DNA of 64,000 nucleotides, from positions 1 through 64,000 of the forward strand of contig NZ_MTAW01000095.1 in assembly GCF_002154725.1 (NCBI RefSeq), read 5' to 3'. The position numbers and the translations under genes were made by a program. Shown piece by piece: positions 1 to 9,300 of this stretch. The notes below the pieces were generated by a model. It was not told the origin of the DNA. It worked only from the letters and a program-made list of their open reading frames with translations, and made no database searches. Origin of the DNA: Nostoc sp. 106C. GTDB lineage: Bacteria; Cyanobacteriota; Cyanobacteriia; Cyanobacteriales; Nostocaceae. Position 1 is the first letter of the stretch; every line of letters starts with the position of its first letter.

Positions 1-21
1 CAACCGTCCCCCAATCGGGGG

Positions 22-42
22 TTTGGGGGATTCTCCCCCAAA
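22..42. repeat. G/C-rich hairpin at left edge
   Basis: A 9-bp perfect inverted repeat (TTTGGGGGA, 3-base loop, TCCCCCAAA) lies about 130 bases past the stop codon of the minus-strand ATPase gene. A T-rich stretch follows on the plus strand, so it is not an obvious terminator for the ATPase. Bases 110-140 carry CTTCTGC-like heptanucleotide units, a dispersed repeat type seen again inside an NRPS gene near 18190. The rest of bases 1-175 shows no gene. Confidence 0.4.
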
Positions 43-175
43 TCTTGGTTTTTGTCCGACAAATGAGAACTCTTATCACCTTAACTGAACCGTATTGGCC
101 TAAAAACCTCTTCCCTTCTGCCTTCTGCCCTCTGCCTTGTCATAACGACAATTTTTAACGCTGACCTACTTAGAA

Positions 176-2170
176 TTAACTCCACCCCCCAATTTCCACC
201 TCCGTTAACGGCTTTTCTAACTTGCCATATTCTGTCTGCGCCGCCCGCAGTATATGCTTCATCTGTACGGCTTCTCCAGCGTCGGCAGCTAAGAATGCTG
301 CATTTAAGGCAATGTTCCGAATATTACCCCCAGCTACGTTGAGGCGTGCCAGTTTCACTACATCCAAGTCGGCTGTAGGTGTGTTGGGTGGAAAAATCCG
401 CCGCCAAATCTCGGCTCTTTGCGCTGCATCGGGGAAGGGAAACTGCACGACAAAGCGAATGCGTCGCAGGAAAGCGGTATCAATCGCACTTTTGAGGTTG
501 GTTGTTAACAGTGCCAAACCGGGATAAGATTCCATTCTTTGTAGTAAGTAGCTTACCTCGATGTTGGCATAGCGATCGCGGGCATCTTTAACTTCGCTGC
601 GTTTGCCAAATAAGGCATCAGCTTCATCAAATAATAAAATTACTCCGCCTTGTTCAGCGGCATCAAATACGCGACGCAGATTCTTCTCTGTTTCGCCAAT
701 ATATTTACTAACTACCGATGATAGATCAATGCGATAAAGGTCGAGGCGTAATTTATTAGCTAGTACTTCCGCCGCTAAGGTTTTTCCTGTACCACTAGCA
801 CCTGCAAATAAAGCGCTAATTCCCAACCCTCGCGCACTCTTAGCAGCAAATCCCCAGGTGTTATATACAGTACTTCGCTGCCGCACATGAGCCGCAATAT
901 CACGGAGAATTTGTTGCTGGTTGTCTGGTAATACCAAGTCGTCCCAATCAGCCGCAGGTTCAATCCACTGTGCTAGTTCATCCAAGCGTGGTCGTGCTTG
1001 TAAACGGCAAGCATCCCATAAAATATCGGTGAGGTTGCCTTCTTGTGGCTGTACTAATTGTCCTGCGGCTTCTGCACAGGCAGCTTGAATGGTTGCTGGA
1101 CTCAGGTTAAACTGATCGACTAAGATTTTCACCTGCCCGTTGAGTTGGGGTGCAATTTCCGATAAGGCTTCTTGCCAAACTGCTCCTTGTTCTTTAGCTG
1201 TGGGTTGCTGCACGTCAAAACTTACTACCAAGCGTTGTGGCAAACGCATTCTTTCTCGACTGCTAATGAATAAAAAGCCATTTGTGTGTTCGATGAAATG
1301 TGCGATCGCATTTATTCGCGTAGCATCATTAGTATCGAGTTCATCGCAGTCTATGAGTAAAGCACTTTTACTTAAAATTGTCTCCCGCGTCCACAAGCGG
1401 ATGAGGTTATCTAATTCTCCTGGTAATAGGGGAATGACTTGTGCAGGCATTACCCATAAATGTAAATTTTGGAGTTGACAAATTGTAGCTGCAATGGCGC
1501 GTTTGCTGCTAGTTTCGTTGCCGCATAACTGGACGATAGGTAAATTATTTCCTTTATAAGTTTGTTGCCAAACTGCTGTAACTCGCTCTGCTAAAGCTTG
1601 GTGTGATGGTACTAAATCTCCACCACCTGCTAATGGCTCGATAATACCAGCCAGCCGTTCGTCAAGATATTGAATACCAACTAAATAATGTAAAATCCGT
1701 TCGTCAATTCTTAGGGGACTGAGGGTTAAAGCGTGAGCTTCCCCAACTTGAATTAATCGCCAACGACGTAAAGGTGCATTGGGAGCGATCGCATCCCAGT
1801 GGACATTTGGTAACGCGGCTAAAGCTAAACTTAAAGTAGGATAAGCTCGTTGTGCATCTCCTTGAGCGATCGCACACAACCGTGCAAAATCTCCACTCAA
1901 TTCCATACCTGCACACAATAGTAACAAGTCCCGTTCAAAGGCTGACAGCCGAAACATCCAGCAGAGATTATCTAATGCCGATGGTGTAGGCATAGCCGCG
2001 GCGGCTTCTTGTAAAGCTTGCTGTTGGGCGTTCTCTTGGTTTTGTAGCTCGGTAGGCTGCTGCGAACTCGTTGTATAACGTTCTAAGGCACCACGCACCA
2101 CTGCTAAGGCTGCTGATAGGTAGCGCTGATTGGCATCGTGCCAATTATTAATTATTGTTTGAGTATTCAT
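176..2170 (-). CDS. AAA+ ATPase of contractile injection system type
   Basis: A 664-residue protein. The C-terminal third is a canonical AAA+ module: Walker A GASGTGKT near residue 457, Walker B ILLFDEADALFG near 512, and an RRIRF sensor/arginine region near 575. The middle (about 200-400) looks like a second, degenerate nucleotide-binding fold with CGNETSSKRA where a P-loop would be. This layout matches the ATPases encoded in extracellular contractile injection system clusters (Pvc15/Afp15-like), which are thought to act in assembly or disassembly of the particle in the cytoplasm. Its start overlaps the stop of the DUF4255 gene by four bases (ATGA), so the two are translationally coupled. 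The DUF4255 partner strongly supports the role. No sheath, tube or baseplate gene is visible here; they would lie left of the window. The ATPase call is certain, the system assignment is inferred. Confidence 0.85.
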   Translation of the reverse strand: MNTQTIINNWHDANQRYLSAALAVVRGALERYTTSSQQPTELQNQENAQQQALQEAAAAMPTPSALDNLCWMFRLSAFERDLLLLCAGMELSGDFARLCAIAQGDAQRAYPTLSLALAALPNVHWDAIAPNAPLRRWRLIQVGEAHALTLSPLRIDERILHYLVGIQYLDERLAGIIEPLAGGGDLVPSHQALAERVTAVWQQTYKGNNLPIVQLCGNETSSKRAIAATICQLQNLHLWVMPAQVIPLLPGELDNLIRLWTRETILSKSALLIDCDELDTNDATRINAIAHFIEHTNGFLFISSRERMRLPQRLVVSFDVQQPTAKEQGAVWQEALSEIAPQLNGQVKILVDQFNLSPATIQAACAEAAGQLVQPQEGNLTDILWDACRLQARPRLDELAQWIEPAADWDDLVLPDNQQQILRDIAAHVRQRSTVYNTWGFAAKSARGLGISALFAGASGTGKTLAAEVLANKLRLDLYRIDLSSVVSKYIGETEKNLRRVFDAAEQGGVILLFDEADALFGKRSEVKDARDRYANIEVSYLLQRMESYPGLALLTTNLKSAIDTAFLRRIRFVVQFPFPDAAQRAEIWRRIFPPNTPTADLDVVKLARLNVAGGNIRNIALNAAFLAADAGEAVQMKHILRAAQTEYGKLEKPLTEVEIGGWS

Positions 2171-3438
2171 GTAATTATGACCTGTGGTGCTTCGTATTCT
2201 CCAGCCTGATTCATTTGCAATGGACTTTCCGCCCCATCTACTCGCACCCTGACAAGGTAAGTTCCTGGCTTGATATCTTTGATCGGAATTGTTATCGCAT
2301 CGGTGTCTTCATTGTCTACTGATACAGGAAATGAGTAGACAACAGGACTTTTATTAGAGATTTCATTTAGTAGTAAAACTACTCGTTGCATCTTACCAAC
2401 TTTCGGCTGAAATTTCACAGTAATTGTACCTGAGCGCAAATTCTCAGCATTTTTCTCTACTTCCGCGATCGCTGCTACGATTTTGGGATGCAGCACAAAA
2501 GGCGCAACATTCGATTCAATTTGCTGCTTTTGCGCAGCATCGCCCATTTTCAGGTGTACAACTTGCACGCCCTGGACGCCTGCATATAAATCTGGCGGTA
2601 CTAGCAGACTGATTTGTGTTTCTTTCACATCTTCTGGTACTAGTAATTTCTCTGTATTGCCTAATCTAATTCTGGTAATCTCCCCCCGTAACCGCTTACC
2701 GCGAATTACTAATGTACTGTCTACAACAATTAATTGCTCTGTCTCGATAGGGGCGATAACTTGCTCAATACTTGGTTGAGACAAAGACATCATACATAAA
2801 CCCTCAGCTTTAACAGAGTCTTCGCTCTCAATCAAAACCATTGATGCTTGATAACTAGCTGAGGGACGATAGTGAGTTTGTAACGCCGACCATAGTTTAG
2901 AAGTGTCTTCCATGTTAAAAAACTCAGGAGAAAGTTTAATCTGCCCAATTTGCTCAGCTAAATCAGAGACAGACACATTAGCTAAAGCCTGAGAAAAAAC
3001 ATTAGACGTACTTCGTGTAGATGCATTTTTCAAAGCATTGGCGATCGCACTAGTTGCGATCGCAGGTGTGCGATGCAATAGTTGCATTGCGTACCCTAGT
3101 AATAGCTCTGCCTGAAAATCTTTTGCCCCGTAAGCTGTGAGCAAGTAATGCAGGTCTAAAGCTAGTGGAGGATTTGTAGAGCGTGTGCTTTTATTTATCC
3201 GGGAGTTCTTGCTGCGAAATTCCTGAGATACCCAATCAACATTGCGGTTTTGCGTCACCTGATAGAGAAATAAATTGAGTTGAGCACGCTCATCAGTTCC
3301 GACTGTAATCAGATCCGGCGGTAGACCAGTCACAATCACGTCACCAACACTAGCAGTAATCGAGTCACTGACTAAACCATTTTCCAGCAAGTCTTTTAAT
3401 ACTGCTGTCACAGCGGCTATCGAGAGTGCGTTACTCAT
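2167..3438 (-). CDS. DUF4255 protein (Pvc16-like, contractile injection system)
   Basis: A 423-residue protein starting MSNALSIAAVTAVLKDLL, the usual opening of DUF4255 proteins. In Photorhabdus virulence cassettes and antifeeding prophages this family caps or terminates the tube/sheath (Pvc16/Afp16-like). The conserved N-terminal part (about 1-190) contains LNLFLYQVTQN and LDLHYLLTAYG. The rest (about 230-423) looks like beta-sandwich/IPT-like repeats, with LVVDSTLVIRGKRLRGE-type strands. The ATG at 3438 is preferred over the one at 3444 because a GAGG sequence lies seven bases before it. It is the first gene of the minus-strand unit and overlaps the ATPase by ATGA. Function inside this particular system is inferred from family and neighbour. 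Confidence 0.8.
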   Translation of the reverse strand: MSNALSIAAVTAVLKDLLENGLVSDSITASVGDVIVTGLPPDLITVGTDERAQLNLFLYQVTQNRNVDWVSQEFRSKNSRINKSTRSTNPPLALDLHYLLTAYGAKDFQAELLLGYAMQLLHRTPAIATSAIANALKNASTRSTSNVFSQALANVSVSDLAEQIGQIKLSPEFFNMEDTSKLWSALQTHYRPSASYQASMVLIESEDSVKAEGLCMMSLSQPSIEQVIAPIETEQLIVVDSTLVIRGKRLRGEITRIRLGNTEKLLVPEDVKETQISLLVPPDLYAGVQGVQVVHLKMGDAAQKQQIESNVAPFVLHPKIVAAIAEVEKNAENLRSGTITVKFQPKVGKMQRVVLLLNEISNKSPVVYSFPVSVDNEDTDAITIPIKDIKPGTYLVRVRVDGAESPLQMNQAGEYEAPQVIIT

Positions 3439-4060
3439 CCTCATTCCTCACGGTATTAGCACTTATTGAGCGTTTGAGTCAGACAAAATTTACAAAAGAT
3501 TGTTTATAAAATATTCAACATTCTGCTCAGTGGTGATTCTCGGTAAAACTTATAAAAATACACAATTTAATTTTGTCAACTATCTATTGATATATTCAAT
3601 AAAACATTGAGTAAAATGCACCTTTGTTATAAAATTTACATCTGATTTTTTGAAATCCACATAGTAGGGTAGGCAATGCCCACCCTACATATTTTTAATA
3701 GTTTGTGTATCAAAGTATGAAACTTTGATGCGTAAAGTCTGTCAATAAATAAGCTATATGACCAATAGATGATAATTGAGCTGGCAAAGCTCTGATTGAA
3801 TTCACGTTAAATTTAACATTCGGAACAAATTGACACTACTATAAGTCCTGCTTTTAAGCTTTTATTAAGCATTTGGATCAAATGCCCAGCATTGGTTAAA
3901 CTTATTAATATGCTAAGCTGGACGTAGATAAATTAATAAACACGAGTAATAAAAATTACTATTACCTAAATATTATTTGGCAGAAAAAAGTAGCTATAAA
4001 AGTAATATGTATTTTTGTTTCAAGGTAAAACTTTAAAGTAACTAGGATGGGTTCTATCAG
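3439..4060. other. Divergent intergenic region, injection-system genes / kinase
   Basis: About 620 A+T-rich bases separate two divergent genes and must hold promoters for both. I see no coding frame of note. It contains the palindromic repeat at 3665-3688 and several short A/T inverted repeats (for example around 3944-3960). No textbook -35/-10 pair or known regulator site could be assigned with confidence. Confidence 0.5.
3665..3688. repeat. Palindromic dispersed repeat (GGCAATGCCCACC family)
   Basis: TAGGGTAGGCAATGCCCACC followed by CTAC forms an imperfect palindrome centred on GGCAATGCC. A close relative sits directly behind the murA stop codon at 46279-46303, so this is a dispersed element and not a gene-specific operator. 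Confidence 0.6.
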
Positions 4061-6148
4061 ATGACATCCCCACCATCTTCAAATTCTTGGAATGGGCGCT
4101 TTATAGGTGATAACCAGCGATACCGTTTAGAAAAACGGTTAGCTGGTGGTGGCATGGGTGAAGTCTTCCTAGCAATGGATACCCGTGTAGGTCAGTTGGT
4201 AGCATTGAAGTTATTAAAAGATACGCTAGTACCCTCAAAAGAGATGCGAAAGCGCTTTGAGCGGGAGATAGCAGTCTGTGCAGCTCTGCAAAGTGACCAC
4301 ATTGTTAAGATTAGTGACTGTGGCGTAACAATTGAAGGTCATCCATTCTATGTAATGGAGTATCTGCGTGGGCAAACATTGCGACAATTACTACTGCGTG
4401 AAAAGCGGTTATCTGTAGAGCGGACTGTAGGTATCATTACTCAAGTATGCAAAGGTTTGCAGCTAGCGCATGAAGGCGTGACTCTACAGCGGGATGGCGG
4501 CAAAAGCACAGAGCATATTCAGGTAATTCATCGCGACCTGAAACCAGACAATATCTTTTTAGTACCGACAGATTTAGGAGAGTGGGTGAAGATTTTGGAT
4601 TTTGGTGTTGCTAAAATCCGCAATCAATCTTCAGAACAAACTAATATAACTAATACATTTATCGGGACGTTTCGCTACGCAGCGCCTGAGCAGATCCAAA
4701 GCGATAAAAACCTAGATGCAAAGGCGGATATTTATAGTTTAGGATTAATCCTCTACGAAATGCTAGGTGGAGCAGATCCTTTTGGTTTAAGTGTCAAAGC
4801 TCATAATATCAGCGAAGCTTCTTGGGTATTAGCCCATGCCTATGAGCCGCCGAAGCCACTGCGATCGCAACCAGGGTGTGAATATTTGTCTGAGCAGCTA
4901 GAGGCTGTAGTTCTCAAATGCTTGCAAAAGAATCCGAAGAACCGCTTTGCCAGTGTAGAAGAACTAGATCGAGCTTTGCGTGCGGTTGCTAAACCGATCG
5001 CTCTTAATTTTAGCGTCGAGGATGAAGAAGCGATCGCTCTCCATCCAACTGTACCCAGACCTGCTACCAATTCCGAAACCATACCCCGACCGCTGACACC
5101 GATTGAGCAAAGCCAACTAGAAGACACCACGCCCCCCTCTCAACCTTTGTATCATCAAGGTTTAGATGGGGAAACCATACCGCGGCCACTAACACCAGGT
5201 GAACAAAGCCAAGAGGAAGACGATACAGTTATTTACTTGCAACCTTTGTCTCATCAAGGTTCACATGAAGAAACAACACCCCGACCGCTGACACCAATTG
5301 AGCAAAGCCAAGGGCAAAATGAAACCATACCTCGCCCCCAACCTTTGTATCATCAAAGTTCAGATCAAGAAACCATACCGCGATCGCTGACACCAATTGA
5401 GCAAAGCCAACCAGAAGGCACGATTTTTCAGCCACGTCCTGAGCAAAATCAAGATTCAGATCCGGAGACCGTTCCCCGACCTTTGCAACCATTTGCCCAA
5501 AGCCAAGACGATACAATTCCTCGCCCCCAACCTATACCAAATCAAGGTTCAGATGGGGAAACCGTTCTGCGACCTCTGCAACCGTTCGCCCAAAACCAAC
5601 CAGACGGGACAATCTTTCAACCACGACCAGCCCTACATCCAGAAATTAATCAAAATTCAGTTACGAATAATCCTGAATTCAGCAAAGAAGGGACTATTTT
5701 TCAACCACGCCCTGCATCTCGCCAAGCTGAACAACCAGCATCAGAAGGGACATTGTTTCAACCACGTCCCGTACCCCAACCAACACCGGAAGCTGGCACA
5801 ATTTTTCAACCACGCCCTACACCCCAACAAGCTGGTCAACCAACACCGGATGGCGGCACAATTTTTCAACCACGCCCTGGATCTCACCAACCTGGTCAAC
5901 CAACACCGGAGGGCGGCACAATCTTTCAACCACGCCCTGGACAAGTAGCACAGGATGGGAGCACAATTTTTCAGCCCAGGACAAACAAACAAGCACCTCA
6001 GAAACTTCCTAGCAATTTCTGGCGAATTCTAGGGGTAGTTTTTGCGATTGGATTTGCGTTAGCAGGAGTTATTTACTTCTACCCTCACTTACAATCTGGT
6101 AAAGAGAATGATCAAAAAACTTGGCAGAAATTCAACCATGTATGGTGA
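4061..6148 (+). CDS. Ser/Thr protein kinase with repetitive Thr/Pro tail and C-terminal TM helix
   Basis: A 695-residue Hanks-type kinase. The N-terminal domain (about 18-315) has the glycine loop LAGGGMGEVFLA (26-37), a VALKLLKD lysine near 51, the catalytic loop VIHRDLKPDN near 156, the DFG motif LDFGVAK near 180 and an APEQ motif near 208, so it should be active. Residues about 330-645 are a low-complexity tail of two repeat types: about eight ETIPRPLTP-like units, then eight GTIFQPRP-like units. A single hydrophobic helix (about 653-675) sits almost at the C terminus, followed by about 20 residues. The kinase domain is therefore probably cytoplasmic and anchored by its C-terminal end. The repeated Thr-x-x-Pro-Arg-Pro motifs are plausible autophosphorylation or FHA-binding sites, which is inference. 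It is divergent from the injection-system pair and about 200 bases ahead of the NRPS genes. Confidence 0.92.
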   Translation: MTSPPSSNSWNGRFIGDNQRYRLEKRLAGGGMGEVFLAMDTRVGQLVALKLLKDTLVPSKEMRKRFEREIAVCAALQSDHIVKISDCGVTIEGHPFYVMEYLRGQTLRQLLLREKRLSVERTVGIITQVCKGLQLAHEGVTLQRDGGKSTEHIQVIHRDLKPDNIFLVPTDLGEWVKILDFGVAKIRNQSSEQTNITNTFIGTFRYAAPEQIQSDKNLDAKADIYSLGLILYEMLGGADPFGLSVKAHNISEASWVLAHAYEPPKPLRSQPGCEYLSEQLEAVVLKCLQKNPKNRFASVEELDRALRAVAKPIALNFSVEDEEAIALHPTVPRPATNSETIPRPLTPIEQSQLEDTTPPSQPLYHQGLDGETIPRPLTPGEQSQEEDDTVIYLQPLSHQGSHEETTPRPLTPIEQSQGQNETIPRPQPLYHQSSDQETIPRSLTPIEQSQPEGTIFQPRPEQNQDSDPETVPRPLQPFAQSQDDTIPRPQPIPNQGSDGETVLRPLQPFAQNQPDGTIFQPRPALHPEINQNSVTNNPEFSKEGTIFQPRPASRQAEQPASEGTLFQPRPVPQPTPEAGTIFQPRPTPQQAGQPTPDGGTIFQPRPGSHQPGQPTPEGGTIFQPRPGQVAQDGSTIFQPRTNKQAPQKLPSNFWRILGVVFAIGFALAGVIYFYPHLQSGKENDQKTWQKFNHVW

Positions 6149-6349
6149 GCCATAAAAGTTATTCCGTGGAGTACTGCGCCAGATGTAAAATTCGGCGGAA
6201 ATTAATAGCGGTTTGGCAAGTGAACAAAGCCGATAAAGTAAGCGCATAGGATATTACTGCGTCTCCCAATCACCGCCTCCTTTTGGTGAATTCTAACCTA
6301 CTATAGGTTGAGAGAATCGCAAATAGGCAGTCTTGGAGTTGAGACAGTT

Positions 6350-9300
6350 ATGAGCCAGTATCTTTCCGGTTTCACTGGTACTAAAGAAGAACTCAATTCT
6401 GCTGAAGAAGCAGAGGTTTTTGTCTTTGCCGCTTCTTTTGCCCAGCAAAGGTTATGGTTTCTCGACCAGTTAACACCAGGCAATCCATTTTACAATGTGT
6501 CAACAGCACTTCGCTTGACAGGTTTCCTCAACTTCATCGCCTTACAGCAGACATTTAACGAAATTGTCCGCCGTCATGAAACCTTACGCACCACGTTTGT
6601 AATGACAGAAGGGCAACTTCTACAGGTAATAGCTCCCACCTTAACCATACCCCTACCCTTAATAGACCTACGCAATTTCGAGAGCCAAGAACGCGAACAA
6701 CAAGCGCGGCGACTCGCAACCGCAGAAGCTCAACGTTCTTTCAATCTGAGCACTGGGCCATTGCTGCGATTGACATTGCTACAACTGGATGAAGCAGAAT
6801 ATGTGCTACTGCTGAATTTACATCATATTGTTGCCGATGGTTGGTCTATTGGCGTGCTAATTAGAGAACTTGAGGCATTATATAAAGCCTTTGTCGAAGA
6901 TCAGCCAGCGTCCTTGCCAGAACTACCCCTTCAGTATGCAGATTTCGCCGAATGGCAACGCGAGTGGTTACAAACACAAGGAACGAACGGCTGTACATCC
7001 CTAGAAACCCAATTAGCTTATTGGCAAAAGCAGTTAGATGGGGTTGCGGTGCTGAATCTCCCCACAGACAGGTTAAGACCAGCAGTTTCCACCTACCAGG
7101 GTGCAGAACAACTTATAGAACTACCGCCTTATTTAACTCAAAAGCTAGAGCAACTTAGTCAGCAAGCAGGCGTTACCTTGTTCATGACTCTGCTAGCAGC
7201 GTTTCAGACTTTACTCTATCGCTACACCCAGCAAGAGGATATTGCAGTCGGTACACCTATTGCCAACCGCAACCGCAGCGAAATAGAAGGATTAATTGGC
7301 TTTTTCGTCAATAGTTTGGTGCTACGTACTGATTTTTCAGGTAACCCAACGTTTCGAGAATTGTTGCATCGTGTCCGAGAAGTAACTTTGGGAGCCTATG
7401 CTCATCAAGAATTGCCCTTTGAAAAGCTGGTAGAGGAACTGCAACAAGAACGAGATTTGAGTCGCCATCCTTTGTTCCAGGTAGTATTTAGCCTGCAAAA
7501 TACTCCCATTCAAGCGCTAGAGTTACCAGAGTTAAAGCTTTCGCTGTTTGAGTTCGACAGCAAAACCGCAAAGCTCGATCTAGAGTTTCACCTGTGGCAA
7601 GATTTAGAAAGTTTGAAAGGGCAAGTGGTTTATAGCACTGTTTTATTTGATGACATCACTATTACTCGGATGCTGGGACATTTCCAAACACTGCTAGAAA
7701 GGATTGTTGCTAATCCAGAACAGCGCCTTTGTAATTTGTCAATTTTAACAGAACCAGAACGACACCAACTATTAATAGAGTTTAATCAGAATAAATCCAA
7801 AATCTGTCTTGGAAAGTTTGCTACGGAGAGAAACCCTCCTGGCAACTTTCCGCAAAATCCAAAATCTAAAATTGAGCAGTGTTTCCATCAGTTATTTGCA
7901 GCACAGGTAGAGAAAAACCCCGATGCGATCGCCTTAGTATTTGAGCACAAACAGTTAACCTACCGCAAACTAAATACCCAAGCTAACCAACTTGCACACC
8001 ACCTGCAACTATTGGGCGTAAGCGCAGATGCTGTAGTTGGCATTTGCATAGAGCGTTCATTAGAGATGATAGTTGCACTTTTAGGCATCCTCAAAGCTGG
8101 TGGAGCATACCTACCTTTAGATCCCACCTATCCTCAAGCGCGTCTTAAATTTATGCTTGAAGACGCGAAAGTATCAGTTTTGCTAACTCAACAGCAATTT
8201 GTTGAGCTTTTTGGGAATGCAGCGGTATCTGTAGTTTGCTTGGATAAAGATAGAGAAGCGATCGCTTTCCAAAGCCAAGAAAACCCAACTAGTTGTGTAA
8301 CATCTAGCAACCTAGCTTATGTCATCTACACCTCTGGCTCAACAGGACAGCCTAAAGGCGTTTTAATCGAACACCGAGGACTTTCTAACTTAGTAGAAGC
8401 TCAGATTGAGGTGTTCAACTTGCAACCAAGTAACCGCATTCTGCAATTCGCATCATTAAGTTTTGATGCTGCAATTTTTGAGATTGTCATGGCACTGGGA
8501 ACAGGAGCAAGTCTATATTTAGCAAAGAAAGAATCTCTTCTACCCGGTCAAGGTTTACTTCAATTATTGCGCGAAAACGCTATTACTCATGTTACCCTTC
8601 CGCCTACTGTTTTGGCAGTTCTACCTACAGAATCACTCCCCGCATTGCAAACTATAATTTGTGCAGGCGAATCTTGTTCTGGGGAGATTATAAAACGTTG
8701 GTTGAGTTCTCATCGGAGATTTTTTAACGCCTATGGGCCTACTGAAGCAACTGTTTGGTCAAGCATTGCCGAGATTACCGTTGTTTGTGACAAACCGCCC
8801 ATTGGTCGCCCTATTGCTAACACTCAAATTTATATATTAGATAAACATTTACAACCTGTACCAATTGGAATTCCTGGTGAAATATATATCGGTGGAGTAG
8901 GACTAGCGCGAGGCTACCTTAACCGTCCTGAATTAACTGCTGAAAAGTTTATTTCCAATCTTTTTGAGAAGGCTGAAGGAAGTCGTCTGTATAGAACAGG
9001 GGATTTAGCTCGTTATCGACCAGATGGCAATATTGAATTTTTAGATCGTATCGATAATCAAGTAAAAATTCGCGGCTTCCGCATTGAGTTATCAGAGATT
9101 GAAGCAGTGCTAAATCAGCATCAAAGCGTGAAAGAAGCAGTAGTAATTGCTAAAGAAAATGTATCTAATGGAAAGGATTTAATAGCTTATATTGTTCTCC
9201 AGTTAAAGCAGACAGCAACAACAATTGAGCTTCGGAAATTTATTAAAGATAAATTACCACAATACATGGTTCCACAAACTTTTTTACTGTTAGATTCTCT

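Noticed and set aside
5397-5948. Open frame of 183 codons overlapping the kinase tail in another frame
   Set aside because: It results from the tandem repeats in the kinase tail; its own product is a simple echo of the repeat (FNHAL units).
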